In this document: piece by piece, positions 27,867 to 39,654 of the stretch
Position numbering within the stretch: position 1 is the first letter of the stretch
Layout: the number at the start of each line of letters is the position of its first letter
Source: Deferrivibrio essentukiensis
GTDB taxonomy: Bacteria; Chrysiogenota; Deferribacteres; Deferribacterales; Deferrivibrionaceae
Reading direction: 5' to 3'
NCBI RefSeq assembly: GCF_020480685.1
Contig: NZ_JAJAFU010000003.1
Span: 1-64,000 of the forward strand
Length of the DNA stretch: 64,000 bases
The notes under the pieces: generated by a model
The model's input: only the letters and a program-made list of their open reading frames with translations
Told to the model about the DNA's origin: nothing
Databases searched by the model: none
Position numbers and translations under genes: made by a program

Positions 27867-30098
27867 TCACTTACTTTCAGCTTCTACCTGCGCAACTGTC
27901 CCTACAACCGCGACAACCTTTTTATTTTCTTTAATAGCTTTACATTTAATTTTTATTGTCAATTTCTCATCTTTTGGCGTGTTGTAATTAAAAATCAATT
28001 CAAAAGGTGTGCCCTTTTTAACAGCCTTGTCCCAAGATGTTTTAAATAAATCAGGTTTATCTACATTCTCTATAACTTTATTCATATATTTTGAAGCATC
28101 TTCCCTAAAATTAGCTGTCTTAAAACCAAATACATTGTAAGTCCCTTTTGTCCAATATATACGGTTTTCTAAAACATCAAAATACCAACCGGAAATTTTA
28201 TAATTATCACTGATTGAAGAAAGTATATGGTATTTTGCTTTAAGAAAATGTTTTTCTTCTTTTATATCAGTAATGTCTTCAAATTTTATTATAACTCCAT
28301 GTTTTACTTCGTATAACCCTAATTCCATAAAAGAAGAGGTTATTTTATAATATTTCCCACCTTCAGTTTTTACTTCAATTTCAATATCTTCCTGATTTTT
28401 AATAATATTTCTAAAAATCTCATAAATATCCAAATCAACAATATTATGATTTATATGCTCTATACTTCTGCCAATATCTGAATCGATTATTTTAAAAATA
28501 TCTTTTATCTTTGGTGAATATCTTTTTATCGTTAATTGATTATCTAAAATTAGCAAACCTGTTTCTGAATGCTTTAAAAGATTTTCAAGATAGGTTTGAA
28601 TTTCTGCCTTTTCTAAAATTTTTTCTTGTAACTCTGCATTTACAGTATAAAGCTCTTCATTTGTGCTTTGCAATTCTTCGTTAGTAGACTGAAGCTCTTC
28701 ATTACTTGCCAAAAGTTCTTCATTTGCAGCTTGTAGCTCTTCATTTGCAGTTTCAAGCTCTTCTATCGTAGCCTGAAGATTTTCCTTTGTAATTTGCAAT
28801 TCTTGCTCAAGCTCTTTGTAAAAAGTTTCTTTTTCTAAACTCAAATCAATCTCTTTCGCATTTATTACTTTCTTTTCTTCACCCTCTACTATTACCATAA
28901 TCACATAAGGTATTTTTTTAGGGGATTCCATGTAAATAAAATCTATCGATATATTTATTTTACTATTATCGTGAGTAAATATTGTATTAACCCTGTAGTT
29001 TTTCTTTGTATTAAGAACCTTTCTTATTGCACTTATTACATGCACCGAAAATTGATTATTTAAAATATTAGATAAATTAAGACTTGGACTTCCTGACGGG
29101 AATTTAAAGTATGGTATTGCATCACCTTCTATATATATCAAATCAAAATTTTCGTTTACTATGGCAAGTAATTTAAAATAATTTTCTACAATACTTTTAA
29201 CTGAATACCCGGGCAACCTTTCAATTTCTCTACTATAATCTATATTATTGTAAAGCTGCATTTCAGATACTTCTCTATTTTTGGATGGCTTATCTTTTAA
29301 TCTATCACTTGTTAAAATTTTAGTACGGCCAATAGTTTCATATATCTTAACCTTAGCATTAATAGGTCTAAATCTTTTATCATCACCTACATTTTCACTT
29401 GTGCCTAATACTAAGATGCCACTTTCCTTTAAAGAAAAATGAAAAATATCAAACACTTTACGTTGTGCATCAGGTTTTAGGTATATTAAAAGGTTTCTAC
29501 AGCTTATCATATGAAGATTAGTAAAAGGCGGGTCATTTAACAGGTTATGCTCGGCAAATACAATAGATTCCCTTATTTTTTTTGATATCAAATACTGATT
29601 ACCTTGCTTAATAAAATATTTGCCTAAGTAATAATTAGGGATATTAGAAACAATACTTTCAGGGAAAAGCCCCTTTGATGCAGTCTGAAGAGCCGACTTA
29701 TCAATGCCAGTAGCAAATACCTTTATATTTTTTGCCAAGCTATTTTTCTCTAAGTAATCATTTATTAACAAGCAAAGACTGTAAGCTTCCTCTCCTGTTG
29801 AGCAGCCGGGCACCCATACCCTTATTTCGCTATCACTTTCCGTGCGTTTTACAAGCTCAGGGATAATATCTGTCTTTAAAACCTCAAAAGCCTCTTCATC
29901 TCGGAAGAAATTTGTAACACCTATTAAAAATTCTCTAAAAAGGATATGGACTTCACTTGGATTATTAAGAATATACTTATAATATTCATCAACATCAGCA
30001 CATTTTGTAACAGCAAGTCGTCTTGCAATTCTTCTGCCCACAGTTGAAGGCTTATACTCTTTTAAAATCAACACCGTGTTTATTTTTAATGTGGTCAA
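27867..30098 (-). pseudogene. CheR methyltransferase-coiled coil-PAS, C-terminal part of a frameshifted CheB-CheR protein
   Basis: The frame encodes a CheR N-domain (YKPSTVGRRIARRL), the CheR methyltransferase domain with the AdoMet-binding GCSTGEEAYS motif (about residue 97) and TNFFRDEEAF, a long coiled coil of repeated NEELQ units (about 450-510), then two PAS-like domains to the end. This is the layout of CheB-CheR-PAS fusion proteins. Homology starts only at KEYKPSTV near 30062, in the frame entered if one A is removed from AAAA at 30060-30063. The formal start is a TTG without a good Shine-Dalgarno. The protein would methylate chemoreceptor or sensor glutamates. It is the last gene of the cluster. 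Confidence 0.82.
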
Positions 30099-30744
30099 AA
30101 ATTTTATTTAAAATAGTATCTGATAACTCAATTCCATCTAAATCTTTTTTGGTAGAAGGGTGTCTTAAAATCACTTCAAGCTGAGAAGGCATTTCAGAAG
30201 GGTGCATAATAAAATCAACTATGCCTGTATTAATAGCAGCATTTGGCATACCATCAAATTTAGCTGACTTAGGGTCTTGAACAAATACTATTCCTCCATT
30301 CTGCTTAATAGCCCTGATACCTCTTGTGCCATCCGAGCCTGTGCCTGACAATATTATACCTACAGCATTTTTATCCTGGTCATCTGCCAAAGACCTTAAA
30401 AATATATCTATAGGAAAGTTTATACCCGTAGAATAATCAGGCTCTGTTAGCATAAATTTTCCATTTTCAATCTTCAAATTTTTTCTTGGTGTGTTCAAAT
30501 ATATATTCCCTGCTTCAGCAACCATGCCATCTTCTACCTTTTGCACAGGCAGTTGTGTCTTTTTAGATAAAATTTCGGTCATCATACTTTTATAGTCAGG
30601 GGAAAGGTGTTGGATTATAATAATAGCGTATTTACATTCTGCAGGCTCAGGAAGATTAATAATAAATTGCTCGATTGCCTCTAATCCACCTGCAGATGCA
30701 CCAATACCTACATAAAATTCAGGCTCTCTATACGTTTTTTTCAT
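30052..30744 (-). pseudogene. CheB methylesterase domain, N-terminal part of a frameshifted CheB-CheR protein
   Basis: 230 residues of CheB catalytic domain without a receiver: active Ser in GASAGG (Ser17), His in IIIQHLSPDY (His46), Asp in GTGSDGTRG (Asp138). It then enters the linker KIFDHIKNKHGVDFK that in fusion proteins leads straight into CheR, but here ends after two more residues at a TAA (30052-30054). The CheR sequence resumes in the next frame with KEYKPST. The CheB domain itself is complete and might fold and act alone. The start overlaps the end of the upstream kinase gene by 17 bp. Confidence 0.82.
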
Positions 30745-32357
30745 CTAAACCTCCCTTTACGATTGGCAGATAAATATCTACAGTAGTGCCTTCCCCTTCT
30801 TTAGATGTAATCTCGATACGTCCTTTGTGGGATTCAATTATACCCTTAGCGCATGGAAGGCCTAATCCTTGAGTATGTGCCATCTCTTCTGTTGTAAAAA
30901 ATGGTTCAAAAGCTTTTGCAAGGACATCTTTTGACATCCCTACACCATTATCTATTATTGAAATTTTTAAAGTATCATTATTTATCTTAGTTACCCTAAA
31001 TATAATAGAGCCCTTATAATCACTTATATTTAAATCATATTTTTTTGCTACAGCTTTATTTGCATTACTCAATATATTTGAAATCGCTTCAGCAATAAGT
31101 GCTGTATCGATATTAAGCATAATATCTTTACAACTATCGTCAATTTCAAATTTAATATTATTTCCTGTAAGCTCGTTAAAATAAAGACGATTTTCTTCAA
31201 AAAAATTATAAAATTTGATTTCTTTTTCAAACATCCAATAGTTTTTTGTATATTTTAATAGATTTGAAACCAAAGATGCTATCCTTTCAACTGATTTTGA
31301 TAGAATATCCAAATTTTTCTTTAACGATTTATCAGTAATTGTCATCTCAAGAAAATCCGCAGTGGCAAGAATTGGGGTAAGAAAATTATTTATATTGTGT
31401 GCAATCCCGCCGGTAAGATTGGACTAATGACTTTAGCCTTTCATTCTCCTCTTTTTTCTTAATAAGTTCAATTTTACTTGTAATATCAAGCATTATACCT
31501 ACAAAATTAACCACGTTTCTATTTTTATCTAAAACAGGTAAAATATAAACATCAGCATGAAAAACCCTACCATCTTTAGTATTATTAATGAGGACACCAT
31601 TCCAACTTTCCCCTGCCAAAAGTTTATCCCGCACCTGCCTGTATTTATCTGAAGGAGTTTCACATGAAAAAAGTATACTTGGCTTGAGTCCTACTACTTC
31701 TTCTCTGTCATAACCTGTTAACTAACTAAAAAAGCTATTAACATATTCAATGTTATTATCTTTATCTGTAATAATAACTGCTACTTGAGCATTTTCTATA
31801 ATATCATAATATGTTTTTAATTTTAAATTGGTTAAGTAACAGTTTGTAATATCGTTTATCGTTAACCATAACCCTTCACTGCCATCAGGCAGTGTTGTAG
31901 ATTTACCGTAAAGGGAAATATATTTGAGTTTACTTGATTTTAATCTTAACTCCAACCTTGTCACAAAAGGTTTTTTAAAGTAGTCTCTGTAGATAGCAGC
32001 AAGTTTATCTCTATTATCTTCATCGATAAAATTAAAAAAAGATGTATACCCTTTTCTGATAGGAGCATATTCTATGATATCTGTAAACGTGCTATTATAC
32101 TCTAAGATAATACCTTTGTCATTTAGCGTCACATAACCTGCGGGAGCTTTATCATAGAGCTCAAAATATTTATTTCTCGCATCTTCAAGCTCTTGCTGTT
32201 TTAATTTTAATTCCTCGTTTTGTATTTCAAGCTCTTTTTGATGTACGATAATCTCATGTATTAATTCAAACACATCTTTATCTAAGTATTCACTTTTAGC
32301 ACCTTCAGAATTGAATTTGCTTAAAAGTGCCTCAGCTTTTTCTCTAAGTTTTGACAT
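30728..32357 (-). pseudogene. PAS-PAS histidine kinase inactivated by a nonsense codon and a frameshift
   Basis: From ATG at 32357 (GGGAGCG upstream) comes a coiled-coil lead with QKELEIQNEELKLKQQELE, a PAS domain (about 65-175) and the start of a second PAS, cut by TAG at 31722-31724 in VNSFFS-stop-LTGYDREEVVG. The same frame continues to 31386 (WNGVLINNTKDGRVFHADV, VGIMLDIT), then shifts near 31415-31425, where the HisKA box LTGGIAHNINNFLTPI follows in another frame. That frame runs to 30728 with HATPase motifs DNGVGMS and TQGLGLPCAKG. The first PAS resembles those of other chemosensory kinases. Two independent lesions make a functional protein unlikely. It leads the cluster with CheB and CheR. 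Confidence 0.85.
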
Positions 32358-32448
32358 AATCGCTCCCAATGACTATAACAGCATAATACATTTTATACCT
32401 ATTTGAGAATATAATCAACTTAAAGAAAAAGATAATTTTATTCTAATC

Positions 32449-32922
32449 TTAAAGCTTTCTATCGATTCTCTTCTGTTTTCGTTTTCTCTTTTTTAATTTT
32501 TTACCCGGAAGAGAATAATCATCAAACTCTAAAATCTCTTCCCCTTTAACCGCACTGTAAAGGGCTTCTTCAAGCTTCATTGCAAACTTTTCCGACCTGA
32601 TGGCCGTCACGCCCAATGCAGAAACGTAATTTATAATTTCATTGTCTGAAGTCACAACTACAACACCTCTATCTTTTGTTGCATAGTCCATAATATATCT
32701 ATCAGCACTGACACCTGCATCGGTAAAAACTACACTGACCCCTTTTATCTGAAACTTATCAGCCCGCTCTCCGTCAAAAACCAACATGATTTTATGTTTT
32801 TTTATCTTTTTATAACTAAAGAGCATTTCAGCCAGATAGTCCCTTTCCTCCTCAAGAATCGAAAATGGTTCTTTATGAAAAATCTTAAAAAGTAGATTGT
32901 AACCATCAATGACAAGCTTCAC
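32449..32922 (-). CDS. YacP-like NYN (PIN-like) domain protein
   Basis: 157 residues beginning MKLVIDGYNLLFKIF, the NYN-domain opening with its catalytic Asp6. Further acidic positions lie in VFDGERADK, DAGVSADRYI and VVTSDNEI, as in Rae1/YacP endoribonucleases. The C-terminus is a strongly basic tail (KKLKKRKRKQKR) likely to bind RNA. It overlaps the 3' end of the YigZ-like gene by 17 bp. A ribosome-linked ribonuclease role is known only for Bacillus Rae1, so function here is inferred. Confidence 0.8.
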   Translation of the reverse strand: MKLVIDGYNLLFKIFHKEPFSILEEERDYLAEMLFSYKKIKKHKIMLVFDGERADKFQIKGVSVVFTDAGVSADRYIMDYATKDRGVVVVTSDNEIINYVSALGVTAIRSEKFAMKLEEALYSAVKGEEILEFDDYSLPGKKLKKRKRKQKRIDRKL

Positions 32923-33472
32923 AAGCGCTTTTAACCTCCTTTACCAATTGCTCTTTGCCTAATATTTCCAAAACTACCCCATCTGGCACATAGTCCTGTT
33001 TGACAACCGTCAAAGCAAATTTTTCAATAAGATAAAAAATATGTTGGGTCTTAGAAAAAGGGACAACAATAGTCGCTTTATAAACTTCCGCGGTATCAAT
33101 CACCTTACAATTTTTCAAAGCAAGATTTGCTGCATCCGAGTATGCCTTTACTAGCCCCCCTGTACCAAGCAAAATCCCTCCGAAGTAACGAACCGTAAAA
33201 ATTGCCACATTGTCTATTCCACTATAACTGAGCACATTTAATGTCGGTTTGCCTGCTGTCCCTTTCGGCTCTCCATCATCCGTAGATTTAAGATCAACAT
33301 TGCCATATTCATCTGTCTTTTTATATGCCCACACAATATGCCGTGCTTTTGGATGCTCTTGTTTTAATAAATTCAATTTACTTTCAAAATAATCTACATG
33401 AACGGCATATGACAAAAACTTTGATTTTTTTACTTCTATTTCCGCAAAACCTTCTTCCGCTAAAATAATCAT
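32906..33472 (-). CDS. YigZ/IMPACT family protein
   Basis: 188 residues with the UPF0029/IMPACT signature spread over ARHIVWAY, STDDGEPKGTAGKP and FGGILLGTGGLVKAYSDAA (about 45-115), followed by a short ferredoxin-like C-terminal domain. The bacterial proteins are conserved but functionally unclear; relation to translation factors and nucleic-acid binding has been proposed. The gene is divergent from ribF with only about 65 bp between the two starts. Confidence 0.88.
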   Translation of the reverse strand: MIILAEEGFAEIEVKKSKFLSYAVHVDYFESKLNLLKQEHPKARHIVWAYKKTDEYGNVDLKSTDDGEPKGTAGKPTLNVLSYSGIDNVAIFTVRYFGGILLGTGGLVKAYSDAANLALKNCKVIDTAEVYKATIVVPFSKTQHIFYLIEKFALTVVKQDYVPDGVVLEILGKEQLVKEVKSACEACH

Positions 33473-33537
33473 ATCACTTGTCTTATATTTTAATTTTTTA
33501 TTGTAAACTTATAGTCTTTGTAATATATTCCTGCAAG

Positions 33538-34458
33538 ATGAAACTGTATAGAGACCTTGAAAAATTTAACACTACAACAGATACTGTTATAACCATAGGA
33601 AACTTTGACGGTGTCCACATAGGCCATCAAAAAATTATCGGTAAAGTTGTAGAGCTTTCTAAGAAATATAGTTTTGAGCCTGTGTTGTTTACATTTAACA
33701 ATCATCCCATGAGCCATTTTGGTGCAGATATAGAGCTGATTATGCCTGAAAGCAAAAAAATGCAGCTAATCTTTGATAAAGGGATAAAACATCTTATAAG
33801 CATAGATTTTACGGATGAATTTGCAAGCATGCCTGCGGAGCTTTTTGTCAGAGAACTGCTCGTTAAGAAATTAAAAGCCAGATATATCGTCGTAGGATAC
33901 GATTACAGATTTGGCAAAAAAAGACAGGGCGATTTTAACCTGCTTCATATGCTTTCGGCAAAATATGGTTATAACGCCATAAAAATCGATAAAGTTGAAA
34001 TAGACAACATAACCGTTTCAAGCACCAATATCAGAAAGCTCATAAAGGAAGGTAATATTGAGCTTGCCAATAAAATGCTCGGAAGAGAATTTGATATGGA
34101 AGGGGTCGTTACCGATGGAGACAATCTTGGAAAACTAATAGGATACCCAACGGCAAATATCAATCATAACAATTATATAATCCCCAAGTATGGGGTCTAT
34201 ATCACAAAAACATTTATCGGGCAGCAGGAATACCCTTCTCTAACAAATGTAGGAATTAGGCCGACAATCGTGGATAAAAACGAACTAAGGATAGAAACAT
34301 ACATCCTTAACTTTGACAAAGATATTTATGGTAAAAATGTCAAAATATCCTTTCTCAAATACTTAAGGGAAGAGATGAAGTTTGACTCTTTTAACCAATT
34401 GAAAATGAAAATTGACGAAGATGTAAAAATTGCCAAGGAGTTTTTTAAATTAAAATGA
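33538..34458 (+). CDS. ribF: Bifunctional riboflavin kinase / FAD synthetase
   Basis: 306 residues. The N-terminal FMN adenylyltransferase domain (to about 170) has GNFDGVHIGHQKII, TFNNHPMSHF, VGYDYRFGKKRQGD and SSTNIRKLI. The C-terminal riboflavin kinase domain has GREFDMEGVVTDGDNLGKLIGYPTANI in its first part and ETYILNFDKDIYG further on. It makes FMN and FAD in the cytoplasm. I start at ATG 33538 since the family begins just before KLYRDLE, although the upstream Shine-Dalgarno is weak. It overlaps rimO by 4 bp. Confidence 0.95.
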   Translation: MKLYRDLEKFNTTTDTVITIGNFDGVHIGHQKIIGKVVELSKKYSFEPVLFTFNNHPMSHFGADIELIMPESKKMQLIFDKGIKHLISIDFTDEFASMPAELFVRELLVKKLKARYIVVGYDYRFGKKRQGDFNLLHMLSAKYGYNAIKIDKVEIDNITVSSTNIRKLIKEGNIELANKMLGREFDMEGVVTDGDNLGKLIGYPTANINHNNYIIPKYGVYITKTFIGQQEYPSLTNVGIRPTIVDKNELRIETYILNFDKDIYGKNVKISFLKYLREEMKFDSFNQLKMKIDEDVKIAKEFFKLK

Positions 34459-35753
34459 AAATAGCTTTAGTTAGTTTAGGATGTCCTAAAAATCAAACAG
34501 ATCTCGAATATCTTGTAGGGGATTTAAAGGAAGAAAGTTTTGAAATAACAAACAGCATACCTGAAGCCGATGCAGTAATAGTAAACACATGCGGATTCAT
34601 TGAACCTGCGGTAAATGAAGCGATTGAAAATATTTTACAAGTAAGCAGAGAAAAGAAAAAAGATGCAAAGTTGATTGTAACAGGGTGCATGGTAGAAAGA
34701 TACAAGGATGAATTTTCAAAAGAGTTTCCGGAAGTTGATTTTTTCACAGGGGTCGGAACCCTTTATAAAGTGAAAGATTTTCTTCAAAGTAAAGACAGTA
34801 AGGGTGAAGAGAAAAGATTTTACAGCAATAACAGATTGCTCCTCAATACCCCATATTACGCCTTTTTAAAAATCTCCGAAGGGTGCAACAATAACTGCTC
34901 CTACTGCACAATCCCTTCCATAAGGGGGAGGCTTGCAAGCAGAAACTTTAATGAAATTGTAGAAGAAGCAAAAAATCTGATAAAAAATAATGTAAAAGAA
35001 ATTATCATAATATCACAGGACACTACCAAATATGGAATTGATATTTATAAAAAACCTCAAATAAAAGAGCTTTTAACCGAGATAACAAAAATTGAAGGGG
35101 ACTTTAAAGTCAGGTTGTTATACCTTAACCCTGACGGTATAGATAATTCTTTTATAGATTTTGTTATAGGCAATGATAAAATTTTAAATTATTTTGAAAT
35201 ACCGATACAACATTTTAGCGATAAAATCCTTAATCTTATGAACAGAAAATCTGACTCGAATAAGATAAAACAGGTTTTTGAATATATCAGGGATAAAGAT
35301 AGCTCATCCATCATCAGGACAACTGCAATCATAGGTTTTCCGCAGGAAACAGAAGAGGATTTTCTAAAATTGTATAATTTTATTGAAGACTATAAACCTG
35401 ATTTTGCAGGTTTTTTCCCATACTATAAAGAAGATGGAACAAAAGCTGCCACCATGGAAAATCCAAATAGCAAAAGAGTTGTAAACAACAGACTCTCAAG
35501 AATAAAAAAGTTGCAAAAAAAGAATACAATGAATACGCTTAAAAAGCTGAAAAGAGGAACAATCCAATGTTATGTTGAAAAAACAAATGATGATTTTGAA
35601 TTTATTTTGGAAGGCAGAGCTCTTTTTCAAGCACCTGAAATTGACGGGAAAGCATATTTTATTGATGGAATTGCAGACAAAGGTGTAGGACCCTACACTT
35701 GTAAGATAAAAAAAATTGTATATCCCGATATATATTGTCAAATATTAAATTGA
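34455..35753 (+). CDS. rimO: Ribosomal protein S12 (Asp89) methylthiotransferase
   Basis: 432 residues. The N-terminal domain holds the three Cys (10, 46, 78) of the auxiliary 4Fe-4S cluster; the radical-SAM cluster ligands are Cys144, 148 and 151 in EGCNNNCSYC. IPSIRGRLASR and the C-terminal TRAM region identify RimO rather than MiaB. It adds a methylthio group to S12 in the cytoplasm using two AdoMet, in strictly reducing conditions. The start overlaps the ribF stop (ATGA). Confidence 0.95.
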   Translation: MKIALVSLGCPKNQTDLEYLVGDLKEESFEITNSIPEADAVIVNTCGFIEPAVNEAIENILQVSREKKKDAKLIVTGCMVERYKDEFSKEFPEVDFFTGVGTLYKVKDFLQSKDSKGEEKRFYSNNRLLLNTPYYAFLKISEGCNNNCSYCTIPSIRGRLASRNFNEIVEEAKNLIKNNVKEIIIISQDTTKYGIDIYKKPQIKELLTEITKIEGDFKVRLLYLNPDGIDNSFIDFVIGNDKILNYFEIPIQHFSDKILNLMNRKSDSNKIKQVFEYIRDKDSSSIIRTTAIIGFPQETEEDFLKLYNFIEDYKPDFAGFFPYYKEDGTKAATMENPNSKRVVNNRLSRIKKLQKKNTMNTLKKLKRGTIQCYVEKTNDDFEFILEGRALFQAPEIDGKAYFIDGIADKGVGPYTCKIKKIVYPDIYCQILN

Positions 35754-35800
35754 CTGTTATAATGGCAAATTTAAAGATAAACTGAAATTTAGGGGAAATT

Positions 35801-36559
35801 ATGAATAAGATTTTTTTAGTTATGGCATTGACTCTTTTAATCATTGTTGGTTGCGGGAAAAAACCGGAGCCCAATAAATCCGCAGACGTTTGGCTAAAAG
35901 AGGGTTTAACATATTTTGAGAAGGGGAAATACAAGAAAGCAGCAGAGGCTTTCGAACAGTCTATTTTAGAGGCTGACAACCCGGAAATTGCCGCACAGGC
36001 TCAGCTTTTCCTTGCTGACTCATATTTTTTTCTAAATCAGTTTGATGAAGCGATTCCATCTTACGAGGAGTATTTAGATATATATCCTGATAATGAATAT
36101 GCTAAGCAGGCCTTATATAGACTTGCACTTTGTTATTACAAACAGATTGACACAATAGACAGAGATCAAACAAACACAATCAAAGCCCTTGAAAATTTTC
36201 AAAAGCTTAAAGATAGATTCCCGGAATATGCAAAGACGGTAGAAACCAACGCTAAAATTAAAGAGCTGAGAGAGATGCTTGCGGAAAGGGAATACTATGT
36301 AGCAAAATTTTATTTGAGGACTAAAAAGTTTAGAGCGGCAGAAATGAGATTTAAAACTGTGCTTGAGAAATACCCTGACACCGAGATATTCCCAAAAGCA
36401 GCAATTGATTACGCAGAATATATTGTTGAACATTCAAACAACAAAACTGAAGCTATAGCAATACTTACCCAAGCTCTAAAAAATGAAAACGGTAAGAAAT
36501 ATTTAAAAAGCGTTAGCAACCTTTTAGGCAAGTTACAAGAAGAATTAAAAGTAAATTAA
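35801..36559 (+). CDS. BamD-like TPR outer-membrane lipoprotein
   Basis: 252 residues with a lipoprotein signal peptide ending in a lipobox (IIVGC, Cys19), then TPR repeats from about 30 (WLKEGLTYFEKGKYKKAAEAFEQSI, with later copies near 65-100 and 165-195). Size and organisation match BamD/ComL/YfiO, the TPR lipoprotein of the beta-barrel assembly machine. No other bam gene is nearby, so a different TPR lipoprotein role remains possible. A good Shine-Dalgarno (AGGGGAAA) precedes the ATG. Confidence 0.75.
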   Translation: MNKIFLVMALTLLIIVGCGKKPEPNKSADVWLKEGLTYFEKGKYKKAAEAFEQSILEADNPEIAAQAQLFLADSYFFLNQFDEAIPSYEEYLDIYPDNEYAKQALYRLALCYYKQIDTIDRDQTNTIKALENFQKLKDRFPEYAKTVETNAKIKELREMLAEREYYVAKFYLRTKKFRAAEMRFKTVLEKYPDTEIFPKAAIDYAEYIVEHSNNKTEAIAILTQALKNENGKKYLKSVSNLLGKLQEELKVN

Positions 36560-36571
36560 TAAGGTATTAAA

Positions 36572-38547
<1,976 letters not shown>

Positions 38548-38548
38548 A

Positions 38549-39220
38549 ATGGCAACAATTTTTTTAATGCCAAATCCTATAAATTCAGATTTAGAGTTTA
38601 TAGGAAGGAAAGTTAAAGATATATTAAAATCTTCTGATTTTGTTATTGGAGAAGAAAGAAAAAACACATTAAGATTTCTTGCCGGTATTGACCTTCGTGG
38701 TAAAGATTTTTACCTTCTTAACGAGCATACAGATTATGATGAAAAATTTAAGCTTGCAAAAAAAGTTTCTGAGTCAAATTCTGCTGTGCTTTTCAGCGAC
38801 GCCGGGACACCTTGTGTAAGCGACCCGGGATATGACTTTATTGACCTTTGTTATAGCCTTAATATCAAAGTAAAGACTCTTTGCTTTGAATCATCAATAA
38901 TGGCTGCATTATCCGCCTCCGGATTTTATGCTGAAAAGTTTGTTTATGCAGGTTTTCCACCGATAAAAGGGGATGAAAGAAAGAATTTTTTTAAAAATCT
39001 GCCAATAAATAACATGACGACTATTTTCCTTGAAAGGCCCTATTCTATAAAAAAAATTACTGATGAGCTTAAGGTTGTAAAAAATAGAATCTTCATACAT
39101 CAAAATATTGGATTCAAAGAAGAAACTTTTTTACGGGGCTTTTACAAGGAGATAGAAAAGAAAAGGGATTTGCTCACTAAAGCACCTTTTGCTGTTGTCA
39201 TTGAGGGGAATAATGCATAA
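38549..39220 (+). CDS. RsmI-like tetrapyrrole-methylase-family SAM methyltransferase
   Basis: 223 residues of the tetrapyrrole methylase fold. Hallmarks are IFLMPNPI at the start, EHTDYDE, FSDAGTPCVSDPGYDF (about 88-103) with the AdoMet-site GTP, and FLERPYSIKKI. RsmI (16S rRNA C1402 2'-O-methyltransferase) is the closest known family, but those proteins are near 280 residues and this one lacks the C-terminal domain. It may belong to the shorter, uncharacterised branch. It starts 1 bp after serS. Confidence 0.78.
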   Translation: MATIFLMPNPINSDLEFIGRKVKDILKSSDFVIGEERKNTLRFLAGIDLRGKDFYLLNEHTDYDEKFKLAKKVSESNSAVLFSDAGTPCVSDPGYDFIDLCYSLNIKVKTLCFESSIMAALSASGFYAEKFVYAGFPPIKGDERKNFFKNLPINNMTTIFLERPYSIKKITDELKVVKNRIFIHQNIGFKEETFLRGFYKEIEKKRDLLTKAPFAVVIEGNNA

Positions 39221-39653
39221 ACTTTTTGTAATACTCCTTTTAGTGTTGGCTGGTTCATTTGTATCGCTTCAAGCAAGCATAAATGCCAGACTTGCAAAGC
39301 ATGTCGGATTTTTAGAAAGTGCATTTATATCTTTTTTTATAGGCACCCTAACACTTTTAATAATCATGCTCTTCAAAGGGGAAAACAATTTAAAAAATAT
39401 AACAGAAGTACCTGCAATTTACCTTACAGGGGGCTTACTTGGAGCAATTTTTGTTTACAGCATAACATATTCAATACACATTACAGGGGTAACAACAGCG
39501 CTTGCAATAACCATTGGAGTTCAGCTTTTAGTAGGTATTATTCTTGATAAATTTGACCCTATGAATGTTATAAAGCTTAACATAAGCCTTACAAATATAT
39601 TAGGTATAATTCTGATTATTATCGGTGTAATACTTACAACATGGAGGAAATAG
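39213..39653 (+). CDS. DMT-type small membrane transporter (DUF606/YdcZ-like)
   Basis: 146 residues with five helices. The first segment (LVLAGSFVSLQASINARLAKHVG) with QASINARLA is the DUF606 signature, usually found in half-size transporters of the drug/metabolite superfamily. ATG at 39213 has GAGGG six bases upstream and slightly overlaps the RsmI-like stop. The longer frame to 39189 lies wholly inside the previous gene. The substrate is unknown. Confidence 0.8.
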   Translation: MHKLFVILLLVLAGSFVSLQASINARLAKHVGFLESAFISFFIGTLTLLIIMLFKGENNLKNITEVPAIYLTGGLLGAIFVYSITYSIHITGVTTALAITIGVQLLVGIILDKFDPMNVIKLNISLTNILGIILIIIGVILTTWRK

Positions 39654-39654
39654 A

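Noticed and set aside
28621-28800. Repetitive DNA inside the CheR-PAS gene taken as a tandem repeat
   Set aside because: It encodes the coiled coil of NEELQ units that is standard in CheB-CheR proteins, so it is a protein repeat and not a separate DNA element.
30052-30098. Programmed frameshifting to make the CheB-CheR fusion
   Set aside because: The site TTTTAAAAGAG would need a +1 shift, with no slippery heptamer, no stimulating hairpin obvious and no stop-codon hungry site; mutation or read error is simpler.
31722-31724. TAG as a recoded pyrrolysine or other amino acid
   Set aside because: A second frameshift in the same gene points to decay, and no Pyl genes are visible in the window.
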